Source: Nesterenkonia haasae
GTDB lineage: Bacteria > Actinomycetota > Actinomycetes > Actinomycetales > Micrococcaceae
DNA: 64,000 bases
Reading direction: 5' to 3'
Assembly (NCBI RefSeq): GCF_010119385.1
Contig: NZ_VFIE01000024.1
Location: forward strand, 1-64,000
The position numbers and the translations under genes were made by a program. Shown piece by piece: positions 30,894-39,103 of the stretch (the first letter of the stretch is position 1; every line of letters begins with the position of its first letter). The notes below the pieces were generated by a model. That model had not been told where the DNA came from and made no database searches. It was given only the letters and a program-made list of their open reading frames with translations.

Positions 30894-31546
30894 TTACTGT
30901 TGCCATTGCTGATGACCAAGCGATCGTGCGTGCCGGTCTCAAGGTAGTGCTCGGGAAAGAGGACGACATTGAGGTGGTGGGCGAAGCCTCTGACGGCAAT
31001 CAGGCGGTGACACTCGTGAGGGATAAAAATCCCGATCTCATCTGCATGGATATCCGGATGCCCGGCCTCGACGGCATAGCCGCCACACGCGCCATCACAG
31101 CAGACCCGCAGAACACCACGAGTGTTCTAGTCGTCACCACATTTGACCTCGACGACTACGTGTTTGGCGCGTTGGAGGCGGGCGCGGCTGGGTTCCTGCT
31201 CAAGGGCGCAGAAGAGCAGAGTCTGCTCAGCTCCGTCCGCTCCGTAGCCAGGGGCGAGGGCACCCTCGACCAGCGACTCACTCGCCGTGTGATCACGGAG
31301 TTCGCCAAGCGCAAGATGGGAAGCGATCGGCCTCCCACACCACCTGCGGTGCCACTCACCGCCCGGGAACTTGAGGTTCTCACTCTCCTCAGTGAAGGCC
31401 TCTCAAACCAGGAGATCGCCACTCGCCTGTTCGTCGAGCCGACTACTGTGAAGTATCACCTTGTCGGAATTCTCACAAAGACCGGAGCACGCGACCGACT
31501 ACAGGCAGTGGTGTGGGCCTATCAGAATGGCATTGTGACCCCGTAA
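30890..31546 (+). CDS. NarL/FixJ family response regulator
   Basis: This 218-residue protein has a receiver domain with acidic pocket D8-D9, phosphoacceptor D54 (ICMDIRMPG) and K near 105, and a C-terminal LuxR helix-turn-helix (LTARELEVLTLLSEGLSNQE, then VKYHLVGILTKTGARDR). It is coupled to the histidine kinase gene and is predicted to control the ABC transporter operon. Confidence 0.95.
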   Translation: MITVAIADDQAIVRAGLKVVLGKEDDIEVVGEASDGNQAVTLVRDKNPDLICMDIRMPGLDGIAATRAITADPQNTTSVLVVTTFDLDDYVFGALEAGAAGFLLKGAEEQSLLSSVRSVARGEGTLDQRLTRRVITEFAKRKMGSDRPPTPPAVPLTARELEVLTLLSEGLSNQEIATRLFVEPTTVKYHLVGILTKTGARDRLQAVVWAYQNGIVTP

Positions 31547-31584
31547 GCCAAGCCTGCCTGAGTGAGCTGCGCGCCTTCGGCCCA

Positions 31585-32568
31585 CTAAAGCCGCTTGTCG
31601 TCCAAGTCCGGGACCACCATGACCGGTCCCTCCGCGCGCAATAGTACTCCGCGGGAGACTGAGCCCAGAAGCACTCCGGTGAATCCGCTGCGACCGCGGT
31701 TGCCGACCACGGTCAGCTGCGCCTGCGCTGTTGCTCTGCTCAGCAGAGCAACAGGATCCCCCGGTTTGACGGCAGCAGTAATAGGCACCGATGAGTAGTG
31801 ACCCGCAAGCCAGTCAACCTCTGCCTGAAGAGTCTCCTCCAACTGGGAGACCCGCCTGCTGGTCATGTCCCGATTGGCAGTGATGACTTCTGGGTACCAA
31901 TCCGCCCATCCCTCCAGTGAGGGAAGAGCCATCAGCATATGCAGCGTCGCACCGCGATCCTGCGCCACCTGAGCTGCATGTAGTGCAGCGACCCTGCTGT
32001 GCCGCGAGCGATCAGTTCCGACAATGATCGGGCGCTGATCCGGTTGGGGCACAAATCGAGCAGGTCCTTCGGTCTCACTGATGCGGTAATCCCGATGAAC
32101 CACCACCGTAGGACAGTGAGCATGCGCAGGAAGAGCTGAAGAGACGGATCCCAGGATCCGTCCCACGAATCCACCACGGCCGCGTGAACCCACGACGACA
32201 AGTTCGGCGAGCGCAGAAAGATCCACCAGCACCCCTGCCGCGTCACCCCGTTCAACTCGGTAGAAGACCTTGCCCGGGTAGTCCCGGAGGCAGGTCCGGG
32301 CTTCGGCAAGCACTGCTTTGGCAGCCGCCAGTGCTGTCCGCTCTTCGGAAGTGTTCGGCACCGCTGCCAAGGTGGTGTAGACCTGAGGGGGAACCGTGAA
32401 CGCAGTGACCACCGTCAAGATGCGACCACTGCTTCGGGCAGCCAAAGCCCCGTAGTGCAGCGCCTGGATGGACTGATCGGAGCCGTCGAAGCCCACCAGC
32501 ACCGATGGATCGCGGGAAGCTGGGTCGAACACGATGGGACGTGGGGATGAATGATTCTCGCTTGTCAT
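31585..32568 (-). CDS. Universal stress protein with two UspA domains
   Basis: This 327-residue protein starts at ATG 32568 with GGAGG 6 bases upstream. It contains two UspA domains (about 20-165 and 175-320), each ending in the ATP-binding G-x2-G-x9-G(S/T) pattern (VVGSRGRGGFVGRILGSVSS and VVGNRGRSGFTGVLLGSVS). Tandem ATP-binding Usp proteins in Actinobacteria are induced by hypoxia and stationary phase. An 18-pair palindrome with a DosR-like centre lies upstream, which fits such control. Confidence 0.93.
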   Translation of the reverse strand: MTSENHSSPRPIVFDPASRDPSVLVGFDGSDQSIQALHYGALAARSSGRILTVVTAFTVPPQVYTTLAAVPNTSEERTALAAAKAVLAEARTCLRDYPGKVFYRVERGDAAGVLVDLSALAELVVVGSRGRGGFVGRILGSVSSALPAHAHCPTVVVHRDYRISETEGPARFVPQPDQRPIIVGTDRSRHSRVAALHAAQVAQDRGATLHMLMALPSLEGWADWYPEVITANRDMTSRRVSQLEETLQAEVDWLAGHYSSVPITAAVKPGDPVALLSRATAQAQLTVVGNRGRSGFTGVLLGSVSRGVLLRAEGPVMVVPDLDDKRL

Positions 32569-32636
32569 GTGGTGCCTCCGCAGGGGTCTTTCTGAGGAAG
32601 TCGGACAACTCCTCCTGCTACCCACCATGCAGTGTG

Positions 32637-32681
32637 CACGGCGATCGGTGTAGGGCCATTGGTCCTACACCGATCGCCGTG
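32637..32681. promoter_or_regulatory. 18-base perfect inverted repeat upstream of the Usp gene
   Basis: CACGGCGATCGGTGTAGG (32637-32654) and its exact complement (32664-32681) flank a 9-base loop. It lies about 70 bases upstream of the Usp start and 45 bases after the DUF3253 stop on the same strand. Its centre, GGGCCATTGGTCC, agrees with 10 of 14 positions of the mycobacterial DosR box (GGGACTWWAGTCCC). It could be an operator, a terminator of the upstream gene (no U-tract), or both. Confidence 0.5.
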
Positions 32682-32725
32682 AGGCCTCAGCCTGTGGCGT
32701 CCATTCGCACAGGTGCCGGGCCTCG

Positions 32726-33217
32726 TCAGGAGTGGAGGTGCTCCCCGGGGCCCAGGCGGATGGGGCCGCGGGCGTCGACAGCCACAGGCTGGCCTTTCTG
32801 GGTGATGCTTATCTGTCCCTGGGACGAGAGTGCACCCGCCACCTGGCGAACCTGAGCCATCAGTTCCCGCCAATTTTCGCCCCCTACGACCCGGGCGGCA
32901 TCGCTCGGGCAGATGGAGCTCCCGTCGCGGTGTCGCAGCAAGGAACGGATCGTAGCCGCGATCCGCTCGCTTCGGCCATCATCAGTCGGCGCCCACCAGG
33001 GTTCACCGCGTTCTCCGAGCGCGACTTTGGCGTCGTGTACGCGGAACCGCACCTCGTCACCCCGTGTCTTAACCAGCCGCCGGGCCGTCATAAGCTCTTT
33101 GACCAGTTCAGCCCGGAGCCCCTCGGGAATGGCCGGGTCTGAGGCGCGCCACTTCTGACCTTTGACGATGATGTACCGGCCATCGTCAGTGCGCTCCTGA
33201 TCACTCACGTGATGCAC
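32726..33217 (-). CDS. DUF3253 domain-containing protein
   Basis: This protein of up to 163 residues starts at GTG 33217 or GTG 33208 (MSDQERTDDG). It carries the typical opening of the family (KWRASDPAIPEGLRAELVKELM, abbreviated by spacing here, then HDAKVALGERGEPWW) and a C-terminal winged-helix-like DUF3253 section (IRSLLRHRDGSSICPSDAARVVGG ... VAGALSSQGQISITQKG). Members are small cytoplasmic proteins of unknown function. It precedes the Usp gene on the same strand. Confidence 0.8.
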   Translation of the reverse strand: MHHVSDQERTDDGRYIIVKGQKWRASDPAIPEGLRAELVKELMTARRLVKTRGDEVRFRVHDAKVALGERGEPWWAPTDDGRSERIAATIRSLLRHRDGSSICPSDAARVVGGENWRELMAQVRQVAGALSSQGQISITQKGQPVAVDARGPIRLGPGEHLHS

Positions 33218-33262
33218 TGTACGCCGCTGCTTGAGTGCTTGTCAGCACGGCCTGTCCCGAGG

Positions 33263-34537
33263 TCAGCGCGCGAGCCCAGGGATCCCGGTGGAGAGAATCG
33301 GCACGTACGTCACCAGGATCAGAGCGATCCCCAGCGGCACCAGGGCAGGAAGAATTCCGCGAATCACATCCGGCATTGGAGTGTCCGAGGCGTTGCCCAG
33401 AACGTAGAGAACCAGCCCCACCGGCGGAGTCAGCAGACCAATGGAAAGATTCAGGATCATGATGACCCCCAGGTGCAGGGGATCGATTCCGTACTCCAGG
33501 GCAATGGGCATCACTACGGGCACCGTAATCAGCAGCGCCGATACGGGTTCCAGGAACATTCCCAGCAGCAGCAGCGCAATATTCAGCAGAATGAGGAAAA
33601 TCCACGGGTGTTCGGTCAGACTCAGCATTGCCTCAGCTGCGTCTCGCGGAGCACCCTCCCTAGCGAGTACGAAGGCCAGCATGCCGCCGGCAGTGGCAAT
33701 GAGCATGACCCTGCCCGTGGTCTCGGCAGTGTTGCGCAGTGCTCGAACAAGGTTCTTCAGCGGCATCCAGCGGGTGACTAATCCCAGCAGAATGAGGTAA
33801 ACGCCAGCCACCGAGGCGGCCTCCGTCGGAGTGAAGTACCCTCCCAAGATGCCGCCGAAGATAATGACGGGGGTCAGCAGGATCGGCACCACTTTGCCTA
33901 GGGCCACAGCGGACTCTCGGCGCGTCAGTTTGGGGCTGGTCAGTTCCGGCTTCCGCCGTGAGTGGATCCACACATAGACGCACAACGAGCAAGCGATGAC
34001 GAAGGCGGGCAGGATGCCGGCCAGGAACATATCCGACACAGAAGTCTGGGCAAGAACTGCGAAGATGATCGCGGCCACAGACGGTGGCATGATCGGCCCA
34101 ATCATCGCGGCGGCCCCCGTCAGGCCAGTGGCGAACGACCCGGTGTAGTTGTGCTTCTTCATGGTTCGTCCCATGATCGCGCCCATAGCAGCCGCATCAG
34201 CTGTAGCCGAGCCGGACATCCAGGAGAAGCCCACGCTGGCACCGACATTCGCATAGCCCAATGAACCGCGCAGTCGCCCGAAGATCGCAAGCATCGCGAC
34301 AATCAACCGATTCGCCATCCCGGAGGCGTCTGCGACGAATCCTACGAGGATGAAGAGCGGGACCGCCACGAGGGGAAAGGAGTTGAGCGTCGAGGCCAGC
34401 CGCTGAATCACGATACCCATGGTGAGAGCGTCGTCCATGGCGACGTAGATCAGACATGGCATCAGAATCGCGAACGACACCGGCACTCGCAGGGCCAGCA
34501 GCACAAAAAGTGCCAGCAGTATCCATAGGACGGTCAT
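33263..34537 (-). CDS. dctM: TRAP transporter large permease (DctM)
   Basis: This 424-residue protein has about 12 hydrophobic segments and DctM signatures such as GSATADAAAMGAIM near 110, and ATGLTGAAAMIGPIMPPS near 135-155, with ITPTEAASVAG-like FTPTEAASVAGVY near 235. It forms the sodium-driven import channel with DctQ. Its ATG overlaps the DctQ stop by 4 bases. It ends the M20-amidase-TRAP operon. Confidence 0.94.
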   Translation of the reverse strand: MTVLWILLALFVLLALRVPVSFAILMPCLIYVAMDDALTMGIVIQRLASTLNSFPLVAVPLFILVGFVADASGMANRLIVAMLAIFGRLRGSLGYANVGASVGFSWMSGSATADAAAMGAIMGRTMKKHNYTGSFATGLTGAAAMIGPIMPPSVAAIIFAVLAQTSVSDMFLAGILPAFVIACSLCVYVWIHSRRKPELTSPKLTRRESAVALGKVVPILLTPVIIFGGILGGYFTPTEAASVAGVYLILLGLVTRWMPLKNLVRALRNTAETTGRVMLIATAGGMLAFVLAREGAPRDAAEAMLSLTEHPWIFLILLNIALLLLGMFLEPVSALLITVPVVMPIALEYGIDPLHLGVIMILNLSIGLLTPPVGLVLYVLGNASDTPMPDVIRGILPALVPLGIALILVTYVPILSTGIPGLAR

Positions 34538-35127
34538 AGGCCCTCCTCCGGGCGGGTCGCAGTGCGCGAGGTTTCGAGTGCTGAGTAATCTTCATCGCTC
34601 AGAAGCCACTCACTGCTCATCAGCAGAATATTGATGAGTGCGTGCAGACCAATCAGCACCACCCCGGCTGCGACGACGCCGTAGAACAGCGCCATCGGAA
34701 TACCTAGGCCCGTGGAGTACCCGGAGGCACGATGCTCCAGGAACTCCACGGAACCGAACATCAACATGGCGGAAGCAACCACCACGACGGCCATACCGAT
34801 GATGTTGAGCCCAATCCGGACTCTACGAGGCATCTTCGCATCACCCACTTCTACGGTGATGTGGCCTCGCTGGCTCATCACCGCTGCGGAGGCGATGAAG
34901 GTTAGCCACACGTAGCTGTAGCGGGCGAGCTCATCGGACCAACTGAATGGCGAGTTGAAAAGGAATCGGGCCAGAACCTGGGCGAACGTGATCCCTAGGA
35001 TCACCACCAGCAGACCCACCGCAATGGTCTTCTCTGCTGTGGTGATCCAGTGCACGAGTCGGCGCCCCTGGGCGATCACGAAGTGCTCGGACGCCGGGTG
35101 CCCCTCCCTCTGTGACTCATTCATCAT
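34534..35127 (-). CDS. dctQ: TRAP transporter small permease (DctQ)
   Basis: This 197-residue protein has the four membrane spans of DctQ and the family signature FSWSDELARYSYVWLTFIASA (split: FSWSDELARY, then VWLTFIASA) near 75-95. Two successive ATG codons (35127, 35124) are available. It bridges the binding protein and DctM. Confidence 0.92.
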   Translation of the reverse strand: MMNESQREGHPASEHFVIAQGRRLVHWITTAEKTIAVGLLVVILGITFAQVLARFLFNSPFSWSDELARYSYVWLTFIASAAVMSQRGHITVEVGDAKMPRRVRIGLNIIGMAVVVVASAMLMFGSVEFLEHRASGYSTGLGIPMALFYGVVAAGVVLIGLHALINILLMSSEWLLSDEDYSALETSRTATRPEEGL

Positions 35128-35170
35128 GTCCCTGCCATCCTGTTACTCATCGGCGGTGAACGTTGGGCTT

Positions 35171-36190
35171 CTACTGTTCGCCGAGCTCTTCGAGCAGCTC
35201 TACGTAGTCATCACTCCACTCGTATCCATCAGAGTAGAGCTCCTGGACGAGGTCCGCCATAGCATCACGGTCGACATCCTCGATCACTTCAGGCGTGCCG
35301 GCCTCGGCCCACTCATCGAGAGCTTCCTGCTCCTCAGCCTCTAGGCACTCTGCCACTGAAGCGGCGAGTTCATCGGTTTGCTCCGACAGCACATCGTGCT
35401 GCTCCTCGGAGAGACCGTCCCAGATGTCAGCGTTGATCAGGACGCCATGTGTGGTGATCAGGTGCCGAGTGAGGCTGACGTAGTCAGAAACCTCATCAAA
35501 GGACTCGGCATTAATGTTGGGCAGCGGCGCCTCTGCGACGTCAACGACGCCCTGCTGCAGAGCCAAGAAGAGCTCGTCGTACTCAGTGGTCGCCACATCG
35601 GCGCCCAGTGCGTCTGCGCTGTCCCGGGAAATATCGGTGTTTGGCACGCGCAACGTGGTGCCATTCATGCTCTCGGGGCCTGTGATCGGCTCGGAACCGA
35701 AGATGTGGCGTTCTCCGTAGAGCCACGGGGTGCCCATGGAGACCAGGTTGGCTTCGTCCTCCACTGTTTGCCAGATCTCTTCCGCCACGTCCGTATCCTG
35801 GACGCGCTCGACGTCGTCGACCGAGTCGTAGAGGTAGTATGCCTCGAACATGGCCGGGCCGGGAATGCCGAAGGTGGAGGCGACCACCGAGCCGATGCCC
35901 AAAGCGATGTCCAACTCCCCGGAGGAAGCCTGCTCAAGCAGTTCGGACTCTCCGCCGAGCTGCGCTGATGCGAAGACCTCGATCTCGAGTCCGACTTCTT
36001 CGAGCTCTGGACTGTTCGCAAGCTCCTCCAGACCACACTCGACCACGGGAACGGAGGGGTCGTAGATGGTTCCGGCGCGCAGGGTTGTGGTGTCGCCGTC
36101 GTCGCCGCCTCCGTTGCCGCAGGCAGCCACCAGCAGGCTGGCTGAGGCCAGAGTGGCGACAGTAAGGCGAGGTTTGCTGGTATTCATCAT
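35171..36190 (-). CDS. dctP: TRAP transporter substrate-binding lipoprotein (DctP)
   Basis: This 339-residue protein begins at ATG 36190 (or 36187), preceded by AAGGACACC. A lipoprotein signal ends in LVAAC with C24. The mature part is acidic and shows the DctP pattern, including the LRVPNTDISRDSADALGADVATTEYDELFLALQQGVVDVAEAP region (abbreviated), where an Arg normally contacts the substrate carboxylate. It should capture an organic acid or N-carbamoyl amino acid outside the cell. Genes for an amidase and a carbamoylase-like hydrolase precede it in the operon. Confidence 0.93.
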   Translation of the reverse strand: MMNTSKPRLTVATLASASLLVAACGNGGGDDGDTTTLRAGTIYDPSVPVVECGLEELANSPELEEVGLEIEVFASAQLGGESELLEQASSGELDIALGIGSVVASTFGIPGPAMFEAYYLYDSVDDVERVQDTDVAEEIWQTVEDEANLVSMGTPWLYGERHIFGSEPITGPESMNGTTLRVPNTDISRDSADALGADVATTEYDELFLALQQGVVDVAEAPLPNINAESFDEVSDYVSLTRHLITTHGVLINADIWDGLSEEQHDVLSEQTDELAASVAECLEAEEQEALDEWAEAGTPEVIEDVDRDAMADLVQELYSDGYEWSDDYVELLEELGEQ

Positions 36191-36225
36191 GGTGTCCTTC
36201 TTATGTGTTGGGTGCATTGAGGTTT

Positions 36226-37689
36226 TCAGGACAAATCGGTGAGCGTCGGCAAAGGGGAAATCTCCTGCCAGGCCTGGGCTATCTCGAAGACGGTGGACTC
36301 ATCAAACGGCCGTCCCACGATCTGCATCCCGATAGGGAAGCCGTCGTCCATACCGGCCGGCACAGCAAGTACCGGGCAACGGTTCGCGACATTGAACGGC
36401 ACGGTCATATGTGCTTCCCAGTAGTGCTCGAGTACAACAGTGCCACCGTCAGGCTGGTCGTCGACGGTGATGCCTTCGAGGTAGCGTCCATCCGCCTGGA
36501 GGCCGCGAATGGCGGAGACTGGGCTTATCAGCGCGTCGGCATCCCCAATGGCATCGAGGACATCAGCCTGGATCTGCTGCTCCGCTTCAAGAGTTTCGAA
36601 GAGGCTGATTCTGCGGGAGTACTGGGTGGCGACCTCTATGAATCTCCGTGTGTAGTCCTCAGCTGTCTCTTCATAGCCGGCGAGCGCTCGGCGCATGCCT
36701 TCGGCAAGAATGTGCCCAAAGTGCGCCATCGTCGTTTCACGGATGTGGGCCGTCGTCCAGGGGAGCTCAACGATCTCGACGGTGGCGCCTGCTGCTTCGA
36801 AGCGTTCCACGGCCGCATCAACCTGAGCTCGGACTTTTCGCTGAACCGGGTAGTCGCCGAGGGTTGGTGCGTAGACCAGTCGGCGCCCAGCAAGTGATTC
36901 CACAGCCTGCGAGCGGGCCTGAGGATGCGCTGCGGCGGAGGGTACGCTGCCATGATCTCCAGGGTCGACTCCGCGGATGACATTGGTCAGCAGCGCGGTG
37001 TCTTCCACGGTGCGCGCCATCGCTCCGTCCCCGCGGTACCAGTCCGCCGCCAAGGGACCAGCGCCGGGAACAGTTCCGTAGGGCCCTTTATAGCCAACAG
37101 TTCCCGTGAAGCCCGCAGGTATGCGGGTGGACCCTGCGATGTCAGAAGCAGTCGCCAATGGGGCGAATCCCGCAGCTAACACCGCCCCGGCCCCGCCCGA
37201 CGAACCGCCAGGGGTCAGCTGCCGGTCCCACGGGTTGCGCGTGACACCCCACAGAGACGTGTGGGTGAAGGTCGCGCAGGAGAACTCTGAGGAAGTGGTG
37301 CGGCCGTGGATCAACGCACCGGCAGACCGGATTCGTCTCACGATCGGGTGATCTGCGGTGGCAACGTGGTTAGCGTGGGCTCGCATTCCCTGTGTGAAAG
37401 TGCGGCCTGCGATGGCGTGCTTCTCCTTGACTGCCACTGGCAGGCCAAGCAGAGGCTGATCACCTCGCAGCTGGCCAGTTGCGAAGGCTTCGTCCGCCTG
37501 TTTTGCCTCGGCCAGGGCCTCTTCACGCAGCAGCTCGCTGAAGCCGTTGATGGGCTCGGAGTGGTTCGCGTCGTCGTCAATCCTCACGAACAGTGCCTGG
37601 AGGTACTCGCTCGGGGCGAGTTCCCGACGGCGATACAGCTCGAGGACTTCTGCGGCCGGCTTGAACGCCAATTCCTCAGCGGAGGTCAC
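36226..37689 (-). CDS. Amidase signature family hydrolase
   Basis: This 487-residue enzyme has the Ser-cisSer-Lys triad: K88 (VAVKEKH), the cis-Ser within GGSSGG (161-166), and nucleophile S187 in DIAGSTRIPA. It hydrolyses an amide, ureide or carbamoyl compound. Its ATG overlaps the M20 gene stop by 4 bases and the TRAP genes follow, so it belongs to a catabolic operon. Relatives include allophanate hydrolases and aryl/alkyl amidases; the substrate cannot be assigned by sequence. Confidence 0.92.
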   Translation of the reverse strand: MTSAEELAFKPAAEVLELYRRRELAPSEYLQALFVRIDDDANHSEPINGFSELLREEALAEAKQADEAFATGQLRGDQPLLGLPVAVKEKHAIAGRTFTQGMRAHANHVATADHPIVRRIRSAGALIHGRTTSSEFSCATFTHTSLWGVTRNPWDRQLTPGGSSGGAGAVLAAGFAPLATASDIAGSTRIPAGFTGTVGYKGPYGTVPGAGPLAADWYRGDGAMARTVEDTALLTNVIRGVDPGDHGSVPSAAAHPQARSQAVESLAGRRLVYAPTLGDYPVQRKVRAQVDAAVERFEAAGATVEIVELPWTTAHIRETTMAHFGHILAEGMRRALAGYEETAEDYTRRFIEVATQYSRRISLFETLEAEQQIQADVLDAIGDADALISPVSAIRGLQADGRYLEGITVDDQPDGGTVVLEHYWEAHMTVPFNVANRCPVLAVPAGMDDGFPIGMQIVGRPFDESTVFEIAQAWQEISPLPTLTDLS

Positions 37690-38966
37690 TGGGCGCCGCC
37701 CGGGGAGACATCCTTGAGCTCGCCCTGGACGAGGCGAGTGATGATCCCTGCAATGACCTTGACGCCTTCCACTAGGTCTTCGTCGCGGGTGAATTCGCGC
37801 TCACTGTGTGAAATGCCGTTCTCACTTGGGACGAAGATCAGCACAGCGGGCGTCACCCGGTTCATGGCCACCGCGTCGTGCCCGGCGAGCGTACTTAAGG
37901 TCATGGACTCATGACCCTCGTCGCGTGCGGCTTTATGTGCCAGCTCCACGCTTTCCTCTGGGAAACGGGAAACCGGCCGGACATCGTAGTCATCTGCGCG
38001 GATCTCAACGTTGCGCTCCTGGGCGATCGCAGCGAACTTCTCCAGGATGATAGCGCGCGCCTTGGCGACGTCGTCGTCCTGGTCGGCACGAATGTCAACC
38101 ACCATGTCGACCTGACGGGGCACTACGATCGGCGAGTTGGGCTCGACGTTGAACGTGCCAACGGAGGTGACTACTGTCTCGGGGTCCATCTCATAGACAG
38201 TTTCTTCTACGGCGATCACTGCTTTGGAGGCGGCGATCAGCGCATCGCGCCGATCGGCCAAGAGTGTGGCGCCGGTATGTGACTGTTCACCAATGACCGT
38301 GACCAAGAGCTTCTGTGTAAACCAGCTGCGCTCAACGACTCCGATGGGGACTCCGGCGCGTTCGAGCCGACGCCCCTGTTCAATGTGCACTTCGACGTTG
38401 CCGGCGATCTCGAAATCGATCGGTTCGCCCAACCGCCCAGTGGATTTCAGAGCCTCACGCACGGTGATGCCTTCGGGGTCTGTGGAGTCCAGGGTGGTTT
38501 CTAGGTCTTGCAGACCAGCAAAGACGGAACTTCCCATAAGTGATGGGGTGAAACGCGAGCCTTCCTCATTGAACCAGTCAACGACGGCGATGTTGAACTG
38601 GGGTTCGACGACACCTTCCTTGACCTGAGAGTTCAATGCTGCGGCGGCATGCAATCCGGCAATAACGCCGTATGTACCGTCGAAGCGACCGCCGAGAGGC
38701 TGGCTGTCGAGGTGGGAACCGACCAGGACATAGGGCTTACCCGGAGTCCATGTCTTGGTGGCGAAGATGTTTCCGATCGGGTCCGTAGAGACGTCGAAGC
38801 CCAACTCTTCTGCACGGGCTTGGAACCAGTCGCGCACCTGGCCATGTTCAGCCGTGGCAGCCTGGCGGTCGATCCCATTGGCCTCAGTTTTGCCGTATAG
38901 AGTGGTGTGGTGAAAGTCAGCGAGGAACTCTTCAGGGCTGATCGCAGCCGCAGTATTGGTGGTCAT
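37686..38966 (-). CDS. M20 family amidohydrolase (N-carbamoyl-amino acid hydrolase/ureidopropionase type)
   Basis: This 426-residue enzyme matches the carbamoylase/allantoate amidohydrolase group of M20 peptidases: metal ligands H85 (GSHLDS), D96 (RFDGTYGV) and the E134-E135 pair (FNEEGSRF), a dimerisation/lid domain starting HIEQGRRLE, and later SHTGATLLADRRDAL and AGHDAVAMN. Such enzymes remove the carbamoyl group from N-carbamoyl-L-amino acids, ureidopropionate or allantoate. It is the first gene of the operon with amidase and TRAP importer. The divergent aminotransferase and MmsA genes make N-carbamoyl-beta-amino acid the most coherent substrate. Confidence 0.88.
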   Translation of the reverse strand: MTTNTAAAISPEEFLADFHHTTLYGKTEANGIDRQAATAEHGQVRDWFQARAEELGFDVSTDPIGNIFATKTWTPGKPYVLVGSHLDSQPLGGRFDGTYGVIAGLHAAAALNSQVKEGVVEPQFNIAVVDWFNEEGSRFTPSLMGSSVFAGLQDLETTLDSTDPEGITVREALKSTGRLGEPIDFEIAGNVEVHIEQGRRLERAGVPIGVVERSWFTQKLLVTVIGEQSHTGATLLADRRDALIAASKAVIAVEETVYEMDPETVVTSVGTFNVEPNSPIVVPRQVDMVVDIRADQDDDVAKARAIILEKFAAIAQERNVEIRADDYDVRPVSRFPEESVELAHKAARDEGHESMTLSTLAGHDAVAMNRVTPAVLIFVPSENGISHSEREFTRDEDLVEGVKVIAGIITRLVQGELKDVSPGGAQ

Positions 38967-39057
38967 TCACTTCTCCTCGGGTAGAACGGAGTGCTGTCCC
39001 CGTGGAACATGGCAGGTTCCCATCCTTCCTGCAGACGCCGTGTGCTGCGCCACTCAA

Positions 39058-39090
39058 TGTGTCAAGTAGTTCCGCCTAAAATTTGACACA
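39058..39090. promoter_or_regulatory. Candidate PucR operator upstream of the M20 operon
   Basis: TGTGTCAA (39058-39065) and TTGACACA (39083-39090) form a perfect repeat with a 17-base spacer. Its core GTGTCA, 19 bases, TGACAC is identical in sequence and spacing to the repeat at 40519-40555. It lies between the PucR stop and the M20 start, about 92 bases upstream of the latter. Confidence 0.65.
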
Positions 39091-39103
39091 GTGTAAACCT
39101 CGC

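Noticed and set aside
28098-31546. Second antimicrobial peptide cluster around the ABC transporter and two-component genes
   Set aside because: No small precursor-like ORF with a ribosome site is present in the region; the set fits drug sensing and export.
35839-36165. Arg-rich 108-codon plus-strand frame
   Set aside because: Antisense to dctP; Arg richness reflects the high-GC complement, not a real basic protein.
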